From Myoxocephalus aenaeus (taxonomy: Eukaryota > Chordata > Actinopteri > Perciformes > Cottidae): DNA of 64,000 nucleotides. The position numbers were made by a program, and so were the translations under genes. The stretch covers positions 6,225,001 through 6,289,000 of the forward strand of contig JBAMJR010000189.1 of assembly GCA_038501785.1 (NCBI GenBank). The letters are read 5' to 3'. Under the pieces are notes generated by a model. It saw nothing but the letters and a program-made list of their open reading frames with translations. It had not been told where the DNA came from and made no database searches. This document shows, piece by piece, positions 1 to 50,924 of the stretch; positions within the stretch are counted from its first letter, which is position 1, and the number at the start of each line of letters is the position of its first letter.

Positions 1-225
1 TCTGGAGGATGAGGTGCTGTGTTCTAGTCTTTATCTGGAGGATGAGGTGCTGTGTTCTAGTCTCTATCTGCGGATGAGGTGATGTGTTCTAGTCTTTATC
101 TGGAGGATGAGGTGCTGTGTTCTAGTCTCTATCTGGAGGATGAGGTGCTGTGTTCTAGTCTTTATCTGGAGGATGAGGTGCTGTGTTCTAGTCTCTATCT
201 GCGGATGAGGTGATGTGTTCTAGTC
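1..225. repeat. Minisatellite, ~40-bp unit
   Basis: About six tandem copies of a unit reading ATGAGGTGCTGTGTTCTAGT, followed by CTTTATCTGGAGG. A 3-bp-shorter variant (CTGCGGATGAGGTGATG) recurs at every second or third copy, which suggests higher-order duplication. The array is cut by the window edge. Confidence 0.9.
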
Positions 226-227
226 TA

Positions 228-228
<1 letters not shown>

Positions 229-266
<38 letters not shown>

Positions 267-298
267 TGCGTGCGTGTGTGCGTTTGTGTGTGTGTGTG
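229..298. repeat. (TG)n microsatellite
   Basis: Nearly pure TG dinucleotides with a few CG/TT interruptions directly after the minisatellite. Confidence 0.95.
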
Positions 299-1473
299 AT
301 TGTACATCTATCTTTGTGAGGACCAATTTATTGAGAGTGAGGACATGTTGGATGTGAGGGCATGTTGGATGATGTCGTTGATGTCGTTGACGTTGTAAAT
401 GTCGGTGATGTTGTTGGAATTCGGTGATGTCGTAGATGTTGTTGTGGTTTTAGGTGTCGATCATCTGTTTGCATGAAGACCCTGCAGAATATTTTCCCCT
501 CACCATGAAGCATGTTAACAAACAGAATAAATGGCCAACAACAGCAGCAGCAGCTTCTCTCGCTGCCGATGGTGATAATAACCATGTTTTTAAAGTTATG
601 ATATTGAATCCTGGTGTTGAGTCATTAGATTAATTAAGCTTCAGCTGCTGGTGACAGCGTGATGGAGATGTTGTAAATGTTGTTATTCACTCTGAAGGGG
701 AAATCCTGTTATGTTCCAGTCCTGATGGACTTCTCTTCCTGAAATCCACCAGGTTTAATCTTTTTAGCTCCAAACCCCCCAGTGCCTCTTGTTCGCAAAA
801 AAAGAAGAAAAATAATCTTGTTTTTAAAAACGGAAACTTCATTATCTCCACAACCAAAGGGTTGTTTAACTTTAATTAAATTGCTACAATACCGTAACCC
901 TTGTGAGAAGAGACGCACATTTCTGAGTCCTGAAGCCTCCCTGGTCCACCCACATTTCGTACGGCAAGTACCCAGCATGCCTAAATCGGCAACAGCAAAT
1001 GTTTCAGAAAGATCCCTGATCACGTTTTTTTTACCATTAAACTCTACGACCACATCTCAATTACACTTGTTGTCCTTGTGATGCCCCTCAGTACATTCCC
1101 TTCGAACGCCCTTTGAGCTTGAACGCCGTCGTACGAGCTCGGAGGTCTCGCACCGCAACGCCGAGTGTAAACTTCATGCCTGCACTCAATTTACGAGGAG
1201 CGTGGAGGAGGGACGGAGGGTGGGTTTGGGGGGCAGAGAAACCAGAGGCAGGAGAGAGGAAAGAGGCAAATAATTAAAAGAGAGGGAGTGAAAGGAGAAA
1301 GAGGAGAAGAGCAACAGGTGGAGGAAGAAGGCCGGTCATGACAGGGCACAATCCTCAGCTCTCCTCACCTGCTTTGAACCGCACGCCGTCCACGATTACT
1401 GGATTCCTGCTTCTTCACTCGGCTGATCACTGCGATGATTTACTGACTATCACATTCCTTCTGTTAGTGTGCG

Positions 1474-1546
<73 letters not shown>

Positions 1547-2255
1547 CTCAACAAAGTCTCTGCTTTCACTGCCTGCCCGTTCTCCCACTCACCTCTGAAG
1601 ACCTGTGAATATGCATGTGTGGGCCGGAGCAGCCGGGCTCACAGGATTACATTTCCAATGGCCAGACGTACTTGAGGAGCGCTTGATTTCTGGCGTCTGA
1701 GAGCACACAGTTGGTGAGACAGACTGTCCCCGAAACAAAACATCAGGAATTTGATCCGTGAAAGCAGCCAAACTGAGTCCCACCACAACCCACAGCCGGA
1801 GTTATTATAGACCTGCTATCAGAGCAACTGAGAAAGTTTCAGTGTCAGAGATTCATGTTGCAAACCTTTGAATAGATTATTATACAACAAGAGTGGCGAT
1901 TTATCCAGCCCTTGTCCAATGCATGATTCCTTAACAGGATGGATGATGGATGATCACATTATTGATGATTATGAACATCTGCACACAAATCAGACTTTTG
2001 GCAAATCAATTATGAGACCAGAAGTACAATTTACTTTTTGATCTATTTGATTTGACAAAAACAACCTAAAATTAACCAAGTATTTAACATAGTTATTTCA
2101 TACTTTACAGCTGCATTTAAATGAATATCAGCAAATTAAAGTGTGAAAACAAATAAACTTAAACATAACATTTCCTGTCGCAGCATTTAACCCACATTCC
2201 CTGATCACTTTAACAGATTAACCTTTCTGTTTTTAACCCCCCCCCCCTCCTAAAG
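299..2255. other. No gene seen; (TG)n at 1467-1544
   Basis: AT-rich intronic or intergenic sequence. It holds a GATGTTGT-rich stretch near 360-450 and a long (TG)n at 1467-1544. Open frames here have no recognisable similarity or splice context. Confidence 0.6.
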
Positions 2256-2321
2256 GTATCTCCCCGCCCAGCAACACCCCGCCCACCACCAGCTGTGACT
2301 CCCCTGGACTGGGCTGCCCAG
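2256..2321 (+). CDS. Candidate upstream stalk mini-exon (phase 1-1)
   Basis: A C-rich tract ending in CCTCCTAAAG precedes an open 66-nt block, rich in Pro/Ser/Thr with two Cys, that ends in CCCAG|GTAGG. Read in phase 1 it is open and also leaves in phase 1, like the five downstream mini-exons. The acceptor is weaker than theirs, so this is only a candidate. Confidence 0.35.
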
Positions 2322-3013
2322 GTAGGAAAAATAAACACACCTGCATGAACACAGTCTTCAGCAGCTGGTCCTAAAAACAACATTCTTCTTCTTCCTCTTC
2401 TTCTGTCCACCGAGCCGCTGATCATCTTGAAATAATACATTTTACATCAAATGTTTACTTCTTCTTTGGAAGTAGAATCATATTTGAACTCAAAAACACT
2501 GTAATCGGTAATCACTGATTTGATCTGCGGATCAGGAGATATTTAGACATTCAGGTTAAGTATAATCTTATTAGTTGGAACTTGTTTTACATTGAGAGAG
2601 TTTGTTAAATGACGACTTTATGTTAGTTAGATGTCTGTTGTCTTTTTCTCATCAGGAACAAAGAGAAAAGTACTCGTTTTCTCCTCACTTCTTATTGGTT
2701 TCATGTCCTAAATTCTTAAGCTTCTACATATATTGACGGGTAGCTCCTGCATCATCGGCTCTACACGGACCAACATGGGAAATGCACTGCTTTTACTCAA
2801 GTGTATTGATCCTCTCTGGTATCACAAAGAAACAACTGATTATGAGCATAATTTGTGTCATTAATAATGAGAAAAGAAGTGAAAGAATGTGAGTTAGAGT
2901 GGATGGAGATATTCTTCTTCTTCTGTTCATCAACGTGTTCGCATGTCGATACCATGGTCTCCAAATATTATTATACATCACTTGGGACATTTCCTCCTCA
3001 TCAGCAGATGGAT

Positions 3014-3064
<51 letters not shown>

Positions 3065-4140
3065 GTTTAGTGATTGACTTCATGCTAAAATCAAAAAGGC
3101 GTCATGTCAGCTGATCTCAGTTCAGTTGGTTTCAGCTTTCAAACAAGCCTCAAGGAAACAAACCAATTAGACAGATCCAGCGGCTCCTTTGGTGTCAAAA
3201 ACAAACTTTCACTTTGAAATGAAATCCAGCCGGGTTTTGAGCCGAGTTTTGAGCCGAGATGTCTCTGTCTTTTCAACCGCAAAACACCAAAACACCAAAT
3301 CCATACAGAGCAGAAGCCTCTTACAGACTGTGTCTGTTCCACTGATGGTAGAAAACTCTTCTGACATTCATCTGACCTTCACTGCAGAAGTTGCTCATGT
3401 TTCTACTTCTTCTGCAACAAGGAGCCGTAGTTTCCAATGGTTCTAAAACATATTCAGATCAGTTTTTCCCCAAAAACTTGATTGTCAGCGATATTGTTCC
3501 TCGCACTTTTTCTTGAAGTTTGTGTGGAGAGTTTTGAGATTATTTCCAACAATACTACTACTCTACTTTGATGAATGCCCTTCAAGAACCGCTCAACAGA
3601 GAATGTGATGCTGCTGTCTGTAATGGAAATTTAATTAACCTTATCAATCTCCTTTAGAGAAAACAAATGCGATGTGAAACACTTACTAAACAGAAACTTG
3701 GAATAATTCAATTGAATGGACAGAGCTCGTCACCACCGATGGTTCGGAGGTCTGACCAGGAAAAATAGTTCAACATGAGTTTTATACATCAACAATTATT
3801 ATTGAAATGTTTGCCCTTTCCCCCCTCCCCCCTGCTCCTCCTCGCAGTGTCCTCCTTCTCACCAGACAAGCCTTGATGCCTGTCTGGAGGATGTTGTTTG
3901 GCTGCGGCCCTGAGAGGCAAGAGTGAGAGGCACAGAAAGAAAACAAAACGAAAAGAACAAAAACAATACCGAGATCCACCGGTTATCGCTTCACACGGAT
4001 GGCGCTGATTAGACTGGGTCAAGATGAACTGAACTCTCCTTTCAGAGTGCAGCTACACATTTAAGAATAAAGCACTTATGATACATTTCCACCACACTGT
4101 CCTGACGCTCCTCTCGGTACCAGACGTTGTGTCGTACCTC
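2322..4140. other. No gene seen; (AAT)n at 3017-3064
   Basis: Unremarkable AT-rich sequence with one (AAT)16-type microsatellite. No exon with matching splice sites and phase was found. Confidence 0.6.
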
Positions 4141-4316
4141 TAAAGATGGATCCCTAAAGATGGATCCCTGAAGATGGATCCTTAAAGATGGATCCCTAAA
4201 GATGAATCCCTAAAGATGGATCCTTAAAGATGGATTCCCTCAAGATGGATCCCTAAAGATGGATCCTTAAAGATGGATCCCTAAAGATGGATCTTTAAAG
4301 ATGGATCCCCTAAAGA
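4141..4316. repeat. Minisatellite, 14-15-bp unit
   Basis: About twelve copies of AAAGATGGATCCCT with small variants (CCTT, CCTG, CCCCT). Confidence 0.95.
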
Positions 4317-4320
4317 TGGA

Positions 4321-5950
4321 CACCCCCAACCGACTGCCAATGTATCATAATGGAGGTTTTCTTCTGAGACCGCATCCATATTTAATACCGGGAACCCGGT
4401 GGGAATCAGACTCAACCTCGGCAACAAGAGTTCTGTAAACGTCTCATTCAGCCCGACAGGATGAAGCTTTTTCCTCTAGGTGCCTTGTGAAGGAAGTCCC
4501 AATGGCCACAACGTTTCCTGAACGCCCGAAACTCTGTTTAACCAACGAAATAGATTCTGGATGTGTTGAAAAGAGAAACTCTCAAACCTCAACTGGACTC
4601 GGGTTCGGTTCCCAAAAGCCCAGAATGCACTCTGGCCTTCCAACTTCCCCAAAAATGTCAAACTACTGCGAACAAGCAAGGAGATTAAAGGTCTTATTTT
4701 AAAGGGAAGAGGAGAGAGAGATATCGGAAGGGAAGGTGAGGAGATCAGAGGAGAGGAGATGGCAGAATAAAAGGAGAAGAGACTGGAGGAAAAAATATGA
4801 TTATGAAGAGAAGGAGTGCTAAAGCAAATCTATAGTCACTTGTCAGAGATGTAAAAATAATATGTGCTTGTTCTGGTTGTGGCTTCACCAGAAAATTGTT
4901 AACTTTCTGTTTCATTTAATTCCAAACTGATTATTGTTCATCGATCGGACAAAAGAAGCAATCTGAAGACGTCGCCTTGGAATCATCAAAAGGAAACGTC
5001 TTCTTCTTTGAACAAAGAGTCTGAGAATCAAAGGGGTTACGATCCTGTAACGGTAAAATTCACCCTACCCGGTGTTGAGTCTTTCTAAGCTTTCTAAGAT
5101 ACTTGATAACAGCTACAGGAGTGGCATCCAATTAACATTAGACAGAAGGTGATTTGCATTAAGAGGTTTGTAAGCCATTTAAGAGGTTCATGGACAAAAT
5201 ACAACTAAGGATAGAAAATTCCCATTACAATCCATAGAGCTCTCGTCTACGGATTGTAAACCCTTTGATTCACAGACTCTGCGCTCTTTAAGGAAACCGG
5301 CATGAGAAGAAGAACAGGCGAAGGGCAACAGTTGAGTCAAGTTGGCCCAAATGACTAAATGCTTGAAAAGGAACGTCTGCCTGTTCCCACCGAACTCTTC
5401 TTCAGAGGAGGAGTGGAGGATGGTCGTAGTCGAGCATCACCCCGGCTCACTCTCATCCAACAACGTGGAAGAGAAATCGCTCTGTTAATGACCCGTCTGC
5501 GTCCTTTCCTTTGTATCCTCTGGACCAGCAGGGAGAACTGGTCTGCTTCAGAGAACAAAGCCTTCATCAGGACAGATGGGTGGGGTGGAGTTTAAAGGGA
5601 TGGTATTTAGTTGGGGCGACTTCCACGTCATATTTCACCTGCTTTTGGCCTCTTATTTATCAGTCTCTAGCTACCTTCTCCTTTCTCACGCTTGTTTGGT
5701 TCTGGGCATCGGGTTTGCAGCAGTGAAATGATTCAGATGCTGTTCCCAAAGGTCCACCGAGACGTCTGACTATTTATATCGACAAGACTCCAAATCCACG
5801 TTTTCTTGTGTTTTCATCACCTGATATTTTAATGTGACGCAAAGCAGAAACTTCACCTCGTTATCCATCTACGCATGAGCACCACATATGTATGTTTTAA
5901 ATATGTATAAATAAAGAAATACTTGGTTATTGACTTGCTATTGTATACTT
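4321..5950. other. No gene seen
   Basis: Mixed-composition sequence with a purine-rich GGAGAGGAGA stretch at 4705-4800. No supported exon, RNA gene or repeat family was recognised. Confidence 0.5.
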
Positions 5951-5951
5951 A

Positions 5952-6065
5952 AGCAATAAGGTACGAGAGGCAGTACTGTGTCGTGCAATAATGTACTGTT
6001 CAAGGGAGTTGTTAGGCCTGTCCGGCGTCCGGCGCAGCATCAAGCCGGACGCGTATTTGTCCTCC
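5952..6065. repeat. Direct repeat, copy 1
   Basis: AAGCAATAAGGTACGAGAGG and the following ~100 bp (GTACTGTTCAAGGG, GTTGTTAGGCC, GACGCG) recur in the same orientation at 7735-7830, with scattered differences. The pair brackets the left arm and interior of the fold-back at 7008-8165. Confidence 0.8.
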
Positions 6066-7007
6066 TTTTTGCATACCTGCAAACTTGTCACCTTACGGTG
6101 AAATTCACTGTTATGAAATCAAAATATATGAACTGGCTGGCCAGCGTTTCTGAGATTGGAGTGGTCGTGATCTTCATAATAGAAGATCTTTGATGAGTCT
6201 TGGCCAATCAGCGTTAAGATGTCTCCAGCGGCCATTTCTCAATACGCGTTCTTCTCTGTACTTGATGAGGAAACACACAACTGAAAGTTGACGTTCTCTG
6301 AATACTACTGTTGTTGAGTCACAACATGTACTTTTAGGATGTTTTCAGGCGAGAAGTTAGTTGTTTAAGCATCAAATCTGTGGTCGGCTTGTCAAGAATC
6401 ACCCTACTTAAAAAGATATGGTGATCAGTTGAGTTCCTGCTGGCGGGACCGGTGAGTCTCGCAAGCACCGGGCCGTCAGCGCTCATCTGCCCGCCGAGAG
6501 CAGCCTGATCCCGGCAGGACTTTTTGAAATGATCCGCTGGCTCCGATTTCTCCATAGCGGTTAAACATGAGATATAATTCAGTTTTGAGGATCTAACGAG
6601 CAATCTTTATTAGTTTATTATTTATTCACAGTAACGTTACATCAGTTTAACGGAGGGAAAGGTTAAGATTCATAACTTAATGTTTTAATTTAACTTTTAC
6701 GTTGAACTTCAGCAGTGTCTTTTTACTTTTGACCGAATTGATTGCAATTATATGTGTATCTATATAAATATATAAGTACATATATAAAATACATATTAAT
6801 TAATTGTTAATTACAATTAATAATTACATATTAAGAATATATATAATATATAATATATATATATAATATATATAAAAAAAGTTATACGTATTAATTAATT
6901 GATAAAGCAGGGTATGCTCCAAGGAGATCAATTACATTAAAAAGGGCTCACATCCCCTCTCTTCACACTTAATAAAATCAAACTGCACCCCTTATATGCA
7001 ATTATAA

Positions 7008-8165
7008 TCTGGGTAGATCAAATCAAGCATTCTGATTGGTTGAGAGTGAGTCACGGGGTGTACTTTATTCAGCCATAAAGTACTGTACAGCCTGTTTACA
7101 TTTAGAGCGTTCCATATCAGTGCGCACTTAAAATAACAGGTAGATTTAAATTGCGCGACCGTTAGTCATTTCAAGCTTGACAGTTACCAAACATGTTTGG
7201 TGTAAACTTTGATATTTTGGGGGGAATGACTTTTGATGAGAATGTCAGTGGTGAATAATGTATTTGTGGTCCCTGTTCCTGCTGTACAGTCAAACGTTGA
7301 TACGGCTCACCATCAGGAGAGCAGAGCAGATAACGCTCTGAGAGCAGACTAGTTAGCGGGGAGCGAGTGCATAAAACCGGAAACTAAGATGAGGAATGAA
7401 AAGGGTTTGATCACAAAATCCTGATAATTATTATAATAAGACATAATTACGTCGGTAATTTCCCGACGCGAGGCAAGTTCTCTAAACATCATGGAGGAGA
7501 AAAATGACAGAGAAAAGACGGACAGAAGCAGCGAGAGCACTTCTTTACATCGGTGGCTGAGTGTCATCCTGCACCCTGCTTTCAACCTGTCAGTTTTATA
7601 GTCCAGTCAGTTTTATAGTCTCGTATGTGCGTCGCGTATGTGTGCGATACACAACGTTTGGTGGCTACAACTATTTTGTGCTGAAAGGGAGCTTACTATT
7701 ACTATTTATAAAGTCGCAGGTAACCGTATTATAAAAGCAATAAGGTACTCGAGGCAGTACTGTATCGACAATAATCTACTGTTCAAGGGTGTTGTTAGGC
7801 CCGACGCGCAGCAAAATACCGAATAGTGTCCTCCTTTATGGTGTTATGGATATGGTCACCCTAGAAGAGCCCCGTTGCAATACTGTGAACACTCAAGCAA
7901 TAAACCTGCAAGTTAAGGAAACCAACGTCTGCGAGTCGTTACTGCGGACGTTACAATATCAAAGTTTACACGAAACATGTTTGGTAACTGTCAAGCTTGA
8001 AATGACAACTAATGGTCGCGCAATTTAAATCTACCTGTTATTTTAAGTGCGCACTGATATGGAACGCTCTAAATGTAAACAGGCTGTACAGTACTTTATG
8101 GCTGAATAAAATACACCCCGTGACTCACTCTCAACCAATCAGAATGCTTGATTTGATCTACCCGT
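7008..8165. mobile_element. Fold-back element, ~210-bp inverted arms
   Basis: The left arm 7008-7218 (starts TAATCTGGGTAGATCAAATC) is repeated inverted at about 7948-8165. The arms are near-identical, including GCATTCTGATTGGTTGAGAG, TAAAGTACTGTACAGCCTG and ACCAAACATGTTTGG. The interior carries the second copy of the 5952 repeat. The form suggests a non-autonomous DNA transposon with long terminal inverted repeats; the superfamily was not recognised. Confidence 0.75.
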
Positions 8166-8206
8166 ATTATAATATTTGTCAAGCCCACTGGAGGATAAGC
8201 CCCCCC

Positions 8207-8281
<75 letters not shown>

Positions 8282-8283
8282 GC
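8207..8283. repeat. (CA)n microsatellite
   Basis: About 38 CA units, directly beside the fold-back element. Confidence 0.97.
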
Positions 8284-8670
8284 ACTCCCACTGGCATTTG
8301 GAGTCGGATCATTGTGTTCTAGTGTGGACGTTTTGAAAAACACACTTTTGCAACGTAAGAGATTCCCGTATACGTGGAGGCAGGGCTTAGCGTCTGAATG
8401 GTCCTGATGTCATTACATCTCCATGTTGGCTGCGGGTGAGAGGAAGCTGACCCACATGAGACCCACAGGAGGGTCTCTCTTTTATTTTGAAATCTCAAGT
8501 CCAGGTCATCTGGTCTCATATTTTACCACACAGACCGTTGTGAAAATACCAAAAGCAACCTGCAGCAGTGCTCTCCTGCTGTAGACCTGGTCCTGGTCCT
8601 GTTAAAGGTTCCTGCAGCTTCACAACCATTCATCATCTGCTGCATCTTTCTCTCTCATCCCGACCGCCAG

Positions 8671-46680
<38,010 letters not shown>

Positions 46681-47378
46681 CAAGAGTGGAGGACCGGCGG
46701 AGGTAAAGCTAAAGCTGATTGGCTGATTCACTTCCTGCTTCCGGCATCACCTGATCTGCTCTGTGTTTCCCAAAATGTGTTGGTGGTCAAAGCAGATCAA
46801 AGGGTTCAAATTCAGCTTTTAATGTTTAATTCGACGAGAAGAAGGAGAGAAAAAAAGAAAAACTTTGCCAGAAGACATTTTGGGAAAAGCAGCAACTGTG
46901 TGTTGTGATTGGCTGGTCACTGTGATGTCATACAAGGTCCCGCCTTCTTGTTCCCCAGCCTGAGGCACGCTGAGTGGGAGGACCCATTGACACACCTCTA
47001 AAGCTGCAGCTCCACCCACCCAGAGTGCCCCAGGTTGCAAAAACAAGCACGCCCCCGACATACTGCATCCAGCTAACACCGCCGTGTTCGTAACAAGCTA
47101 ACGCGGCTCGCAGAGCGGCAGTCGCTCATGGCACAGTTTGGGTTTGTTTATTAAAAATTAACACCAGACGTTGATGATAAACACATATTGACCCTGTGTG
47201 AACCCCGTTTTAGATTCAGAAGCAGGAGACAGATTTATAATCAAGAAGATGTGAAGGAAAGTAATGATGAACTGGTGAAGGGAGTTTCCCAAAAATACGC
47301 AAAATGTTTGACATATATTCTCATTTATTATTTATTTACTAGTTATACCACTCATTTATACCTGATCAGGGGACCCTA
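46681..47378. other. Probable 3' UTR and downstream flank
   Basis: No further coding sequence was recognised. ATTAAA at 47150 is a possible polyadenylation signal. Confidence 0.4.
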
Positions 47379-47478
47379 GGGTTTCTACAGGTGTTCTACA
47401 GCTCATATGACCTTGATATGATTACCAGCCCCTATTGTCCTTGATCTCTAAAGAATCAGCAACTCCTTACCTTTAAAA
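47379..47478 (-). repeat. Second copy of a segment found in the 2-kb array units
   Basis: Read in reverse, GGAGTTGCTGATTCTTTAGA, GATCAAGGACAATAGGGGCT and GGTCATATGAGCTGTAGAAC match the block after poly-T in each array unit (for example 52313-52400). Confidence 0.9.
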
Positions 47479-49010
47479 CAAGTATATATACAAAACAATT
47501 ATGTTTATTATTATTTTCTGCATAAATATGATCAAAAGTCAAGAGTCTGATAAAAAAATTACTCCTCGATCGCTCCCCAGGTTTTTTTAATTGTATTTTC
47601 GGTGCCTTCCCATCATGCCACAGAGTAATACTGCACCTCTTTAGAAAGATTAAGACCTAAAGCATCCAAATCTGCAAATCACAATAAACACAATCAATGA
47701 TATTTTTTCAAGCCTTTCCAGTCCAAAGATTATGTTTTTCGGTTCAGAAATAGAAAATTGAGCAATTTTGACCTGAATCTTGTTCACACCATGACCGTTG
47801 GGTACTTAAAAAGACCGTCTCTGTCAGTGCGTGTCATCTGACGTGGTTTCAGATGAGTCTGAGGGCCAATGAGATCGCAGGACTTCAAAACACGGAAGCA
47901 AAAATGGGGGAAAGGTCGTTGCTTTTTCGCAGCTCGCGACGTCAATACTTTACAAACAGTGAAATCCGCCATTGTTAGGGGTACTAAATTAGTTAAATAG
48001 TGAAATGTTATAATCACTCAGTCATGTTGAGGAGCTTACGTAATTATAAAAATATAACAATCTTTTTTTTTAAATGTAGTCCATCATTTCTCTTCTCACA
48101 AGGGTTTACAGTACTTTAGCCGTTTAAATTTATTAGATCGGACCTGTGGATGATGATCTAGAAGCGTTTGAGTTTCTTTTAAACTCACTTCCTCATTTCT
48201 GAAAAAGCAATAAAAAAAAGCTCAGAGCCGATAGGGTTATAAAATATTTTTTTAAACAAGAATTAAGCCTGAAATACAAATAAACTATACCAATAAATAC
48301 AACATGAAAACATGATAAAACATAACAAAAATGTAATATACAAATATAGCACCTAGCACAGACCACTGCTAGCTGACAGACCGAGGTGCTAGACCGCTCA
48401 CACTTAACTAACAGGTTTTGTTTTTATTCCTTAACAACCAAATCTGGATTTAGGGTCCAATGTGCAGCAGGACCTGTGCCGTCCCAACGGAGCGCTTTAG
48501 ACATAGTTTTACGCTCCTGGTTCAACTTCATCGTGACGCACGGCAAGGGACTTTTGCATTAATCGAACAAACGCTTTCTGATCTTGTGTGTGTGTAGCGC
48601 CCCCCTAGTGGTTGATTTGAAGGATGCGTTCCGACGTCTCCATGCATGTCGCTTGTTACATTTGGCCCTGTGGCTGTGAAGTTAGGTCTGTTGATGTGTT
48701 TAGCCACGCCCCTTTTTAAGCTCATTGGTCAGTTTGGTAGCAATCAGTCCTAAAAAATTAGTGAACAGGGCTGCATATCTGAACCAAGTTTTATGTCAAA
48801 TTTACAAATCAGTAAACTGGCGGTGACTTTTCAAAGTTGACCTTTAATAATGATGGCGCCACCATCAGGCCGATTTGGGTCATTTCTGTTGAGCAGCTTC
48901 CAATCTATAATCTATAAAGTTCCATCTCACAGGAATTTGCTCAAACATTTGTGAAGGAGAAGAAAGCGGAGGGCGTCGGCCTCTTCAGGGCTTAAACCGC
49001 CGACAGAAGT

Positions 49011-49043
<33 letters not shown>

Positions 49044-49870
49044 AAGAAATAAGTAAAGAAGAGGTTGAGGAGTTGACAGGATTGGATGGTCATGCACCTG
49101 TGCTGTAGGCGTTTTAGGGAGCCGAGGCTCATGAACTACCGGACCGTCTATGACATATGTTCATAATGACGGAATATGTTGTTTTGTAAACTTTTAATAG
49201 CTTTTCTTTGGGCCGACAAAAATAGTCCTCTGACACGCAGGTGAGCACCTTCACCTGTAGCTCTTTCCAGGCGATAATAAAGCAACAGATTTATGTTTCC
49301 ACATCGGCCCGGAACTGAATTATGTGGTCAAGTCTGGCAGAGCATCAGAGCCCCGACGCCCCGTGGTCGGGCAGTGAGGCCCAGTTTGTCCATTGAGCGG
49401 CTCGTCCAGAACCCTTTGAAGTCTTCTCAGAATCGTTGTTTGCCAGACGAACATTCCTCGTCCCCGCTACAGAGACGCTGCCAAAGCACACACCTGGACA
49501 CACACCTTCTGAAGGATTCATGCGCCGTGCACCGAGGCAGCGGAGAGGTCGCGACAACGGCGAGGTCAGGGGACGGAGTCAGGAGCCGAGACCCGGTCCA
49601 GACTGTGAAGCTCAGAGGAGAGCATGCAAAAATGCTTCCTGTACACCAGTACGAGTACACTAGTCAGAATGGGGGTGCAAGACAATATACGTATACATGT
49701 GTATATATATATATACACACACATATACATATTAGATTGTACAGCTTATGGTGGAAACAGACACCACATTACAAGTCGTATTATTATATTGTACTTCCTA
49801 TACATGGTTCTTTCTCCTCTGTCTGAGGTTTGTCTCATTCTACACTTTCCAGATGTTTGAGTCAGGTCAA
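47479..49870. other. No gene seen; worn repeats
   Basis: Intergenic sequence. 48590-48990 (GCGCCCCCCTAGTGGTTGAT, GCCACGCCCCTTTTTAAGCT) resembles the dispersed family at 12743-13700 in style. A (GAAA)n lies at 49012-49045, and there is a short TATACACACATA stretch near 49700. Confidence 0.5.
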
Positions 49871-50375
49871 GAGCAGAGGTGTCAAGTAACGAAGTACAAA
49901 TACTTCGTTACTTTACTTAAGTAGAAATTTTGGGTATCTATACTTTACTGGAGTATTTATTTTTCAGACGACTTTTTACTTCTACTCCTTACATTTTCAC
50001 GCAAATATCTGTACTTTCTACTCCCTACATTTTAAAAATAGCCTCGTTACTATTTCGTTTTGGTTTGTTTTCATTCTGGCTTGTCTATGCACGCCATGAA
50101 TGCAATACAAACGGCACTGCTTTTACTTTGAAGGCGATTTATTTATGTGTGTGCGCACGTGCACGTTTACGCAGCCTCACGACGGGCAGTGTTGCCGACT
50201 TGGAGACTGAAGTGAAAGCGTATTGTTATGCAGTTTCTGTTCTCAGCGAGCAGCGGGTGCTGCCGCGAGACCCCCGCCTCCCAAGGAGCCTCGCACTGCA
50301 GTCTCCGCCTCCAGATTGAAAATTAATCGTGCATGCGCAAAGCCGCCGCGGATCTGACCTGCGGTCTGATACACT

Positions 50376-50636
50376 ATGGCAGAGCACTTTAAGTCAGTAT
50401 CACTTCTGGATTTTTATTCTTCTCTCAAAGAGGAGAACTTTCCTCACATGAGGAGGCCTGCTCAGAAGATGTTGGTTCTCTTTGGATCTACCTACATGAG
50501 AACAAACATTCTAGTGATGAAGTTCAACAGATCAGATCCTCTCTCACTGATACCTGTCAGCTGTCCACATCTCCACCTCATTCCACCAGACTTCATGCAC
50601 TTGTTCAAGCCAACACAGACTGGACTTTTTAAGTAA
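50376..50636 (+). pseudogene. hAT transposase C-terminal remnant
   Basis: The open frame reads LKEENFPHMRRPAQKMLVLF and GSTYMRTNILVMKFNRSDPL. This resembles the hAT dimerisation domain (FGSTY.CE..FS.MK..KS..RS.L) with the CE.TFS part changed. Only the C-terminus is present. The same remnant lies antisense in the 40995 copy. Confidence 0.65.
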
Positions 50637-50792
50637 GAGTAAGAACAACTGAACTGGAAAACATCAAAAGCACTTACTGCTTTTGTTTAAAGTTAATAAA
50701 TTGCTGGTCTTTAACATACATATTTAAGGTAAGGTTTAAAAAAATCTTTAAAAATTAAATTACATTTTTTTACTTATTTTCTTAGCTTTATT

Positions 50793-50924
50793 AGTTGGAA
50801 TGCTTCAGCAGTCCAACTATTGTTATCCTCTTCTTTATTCAACTTATTAGTTGGAATGCTTCAGCAGTCCAACTATTGTTATCCTCTTCTTTATTCAACT
50901 TATTATTATTATTATTATTATTAT
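50793..50924. repeat. AGTTGGAATGCTTCAGCAGT spacer repeats, two copies
   Basis: A ~57-bp repeat, itself able to form an AGTTGGA/TCCAACT hairpin, followed by (TTA)n. Confidence 0.9.

Noticed and set aside
782..1081. 99-codon open frame on + with an overlapping 114-codon frame on -
   Set aside because: Neither frame resembles a protein family or has splice or promoter context; no support beyond being open.
50376..50636. A host gene of 86 codons
   Set aside because: The pattern matches a hAT transposase C-terminus and lies inside element B.
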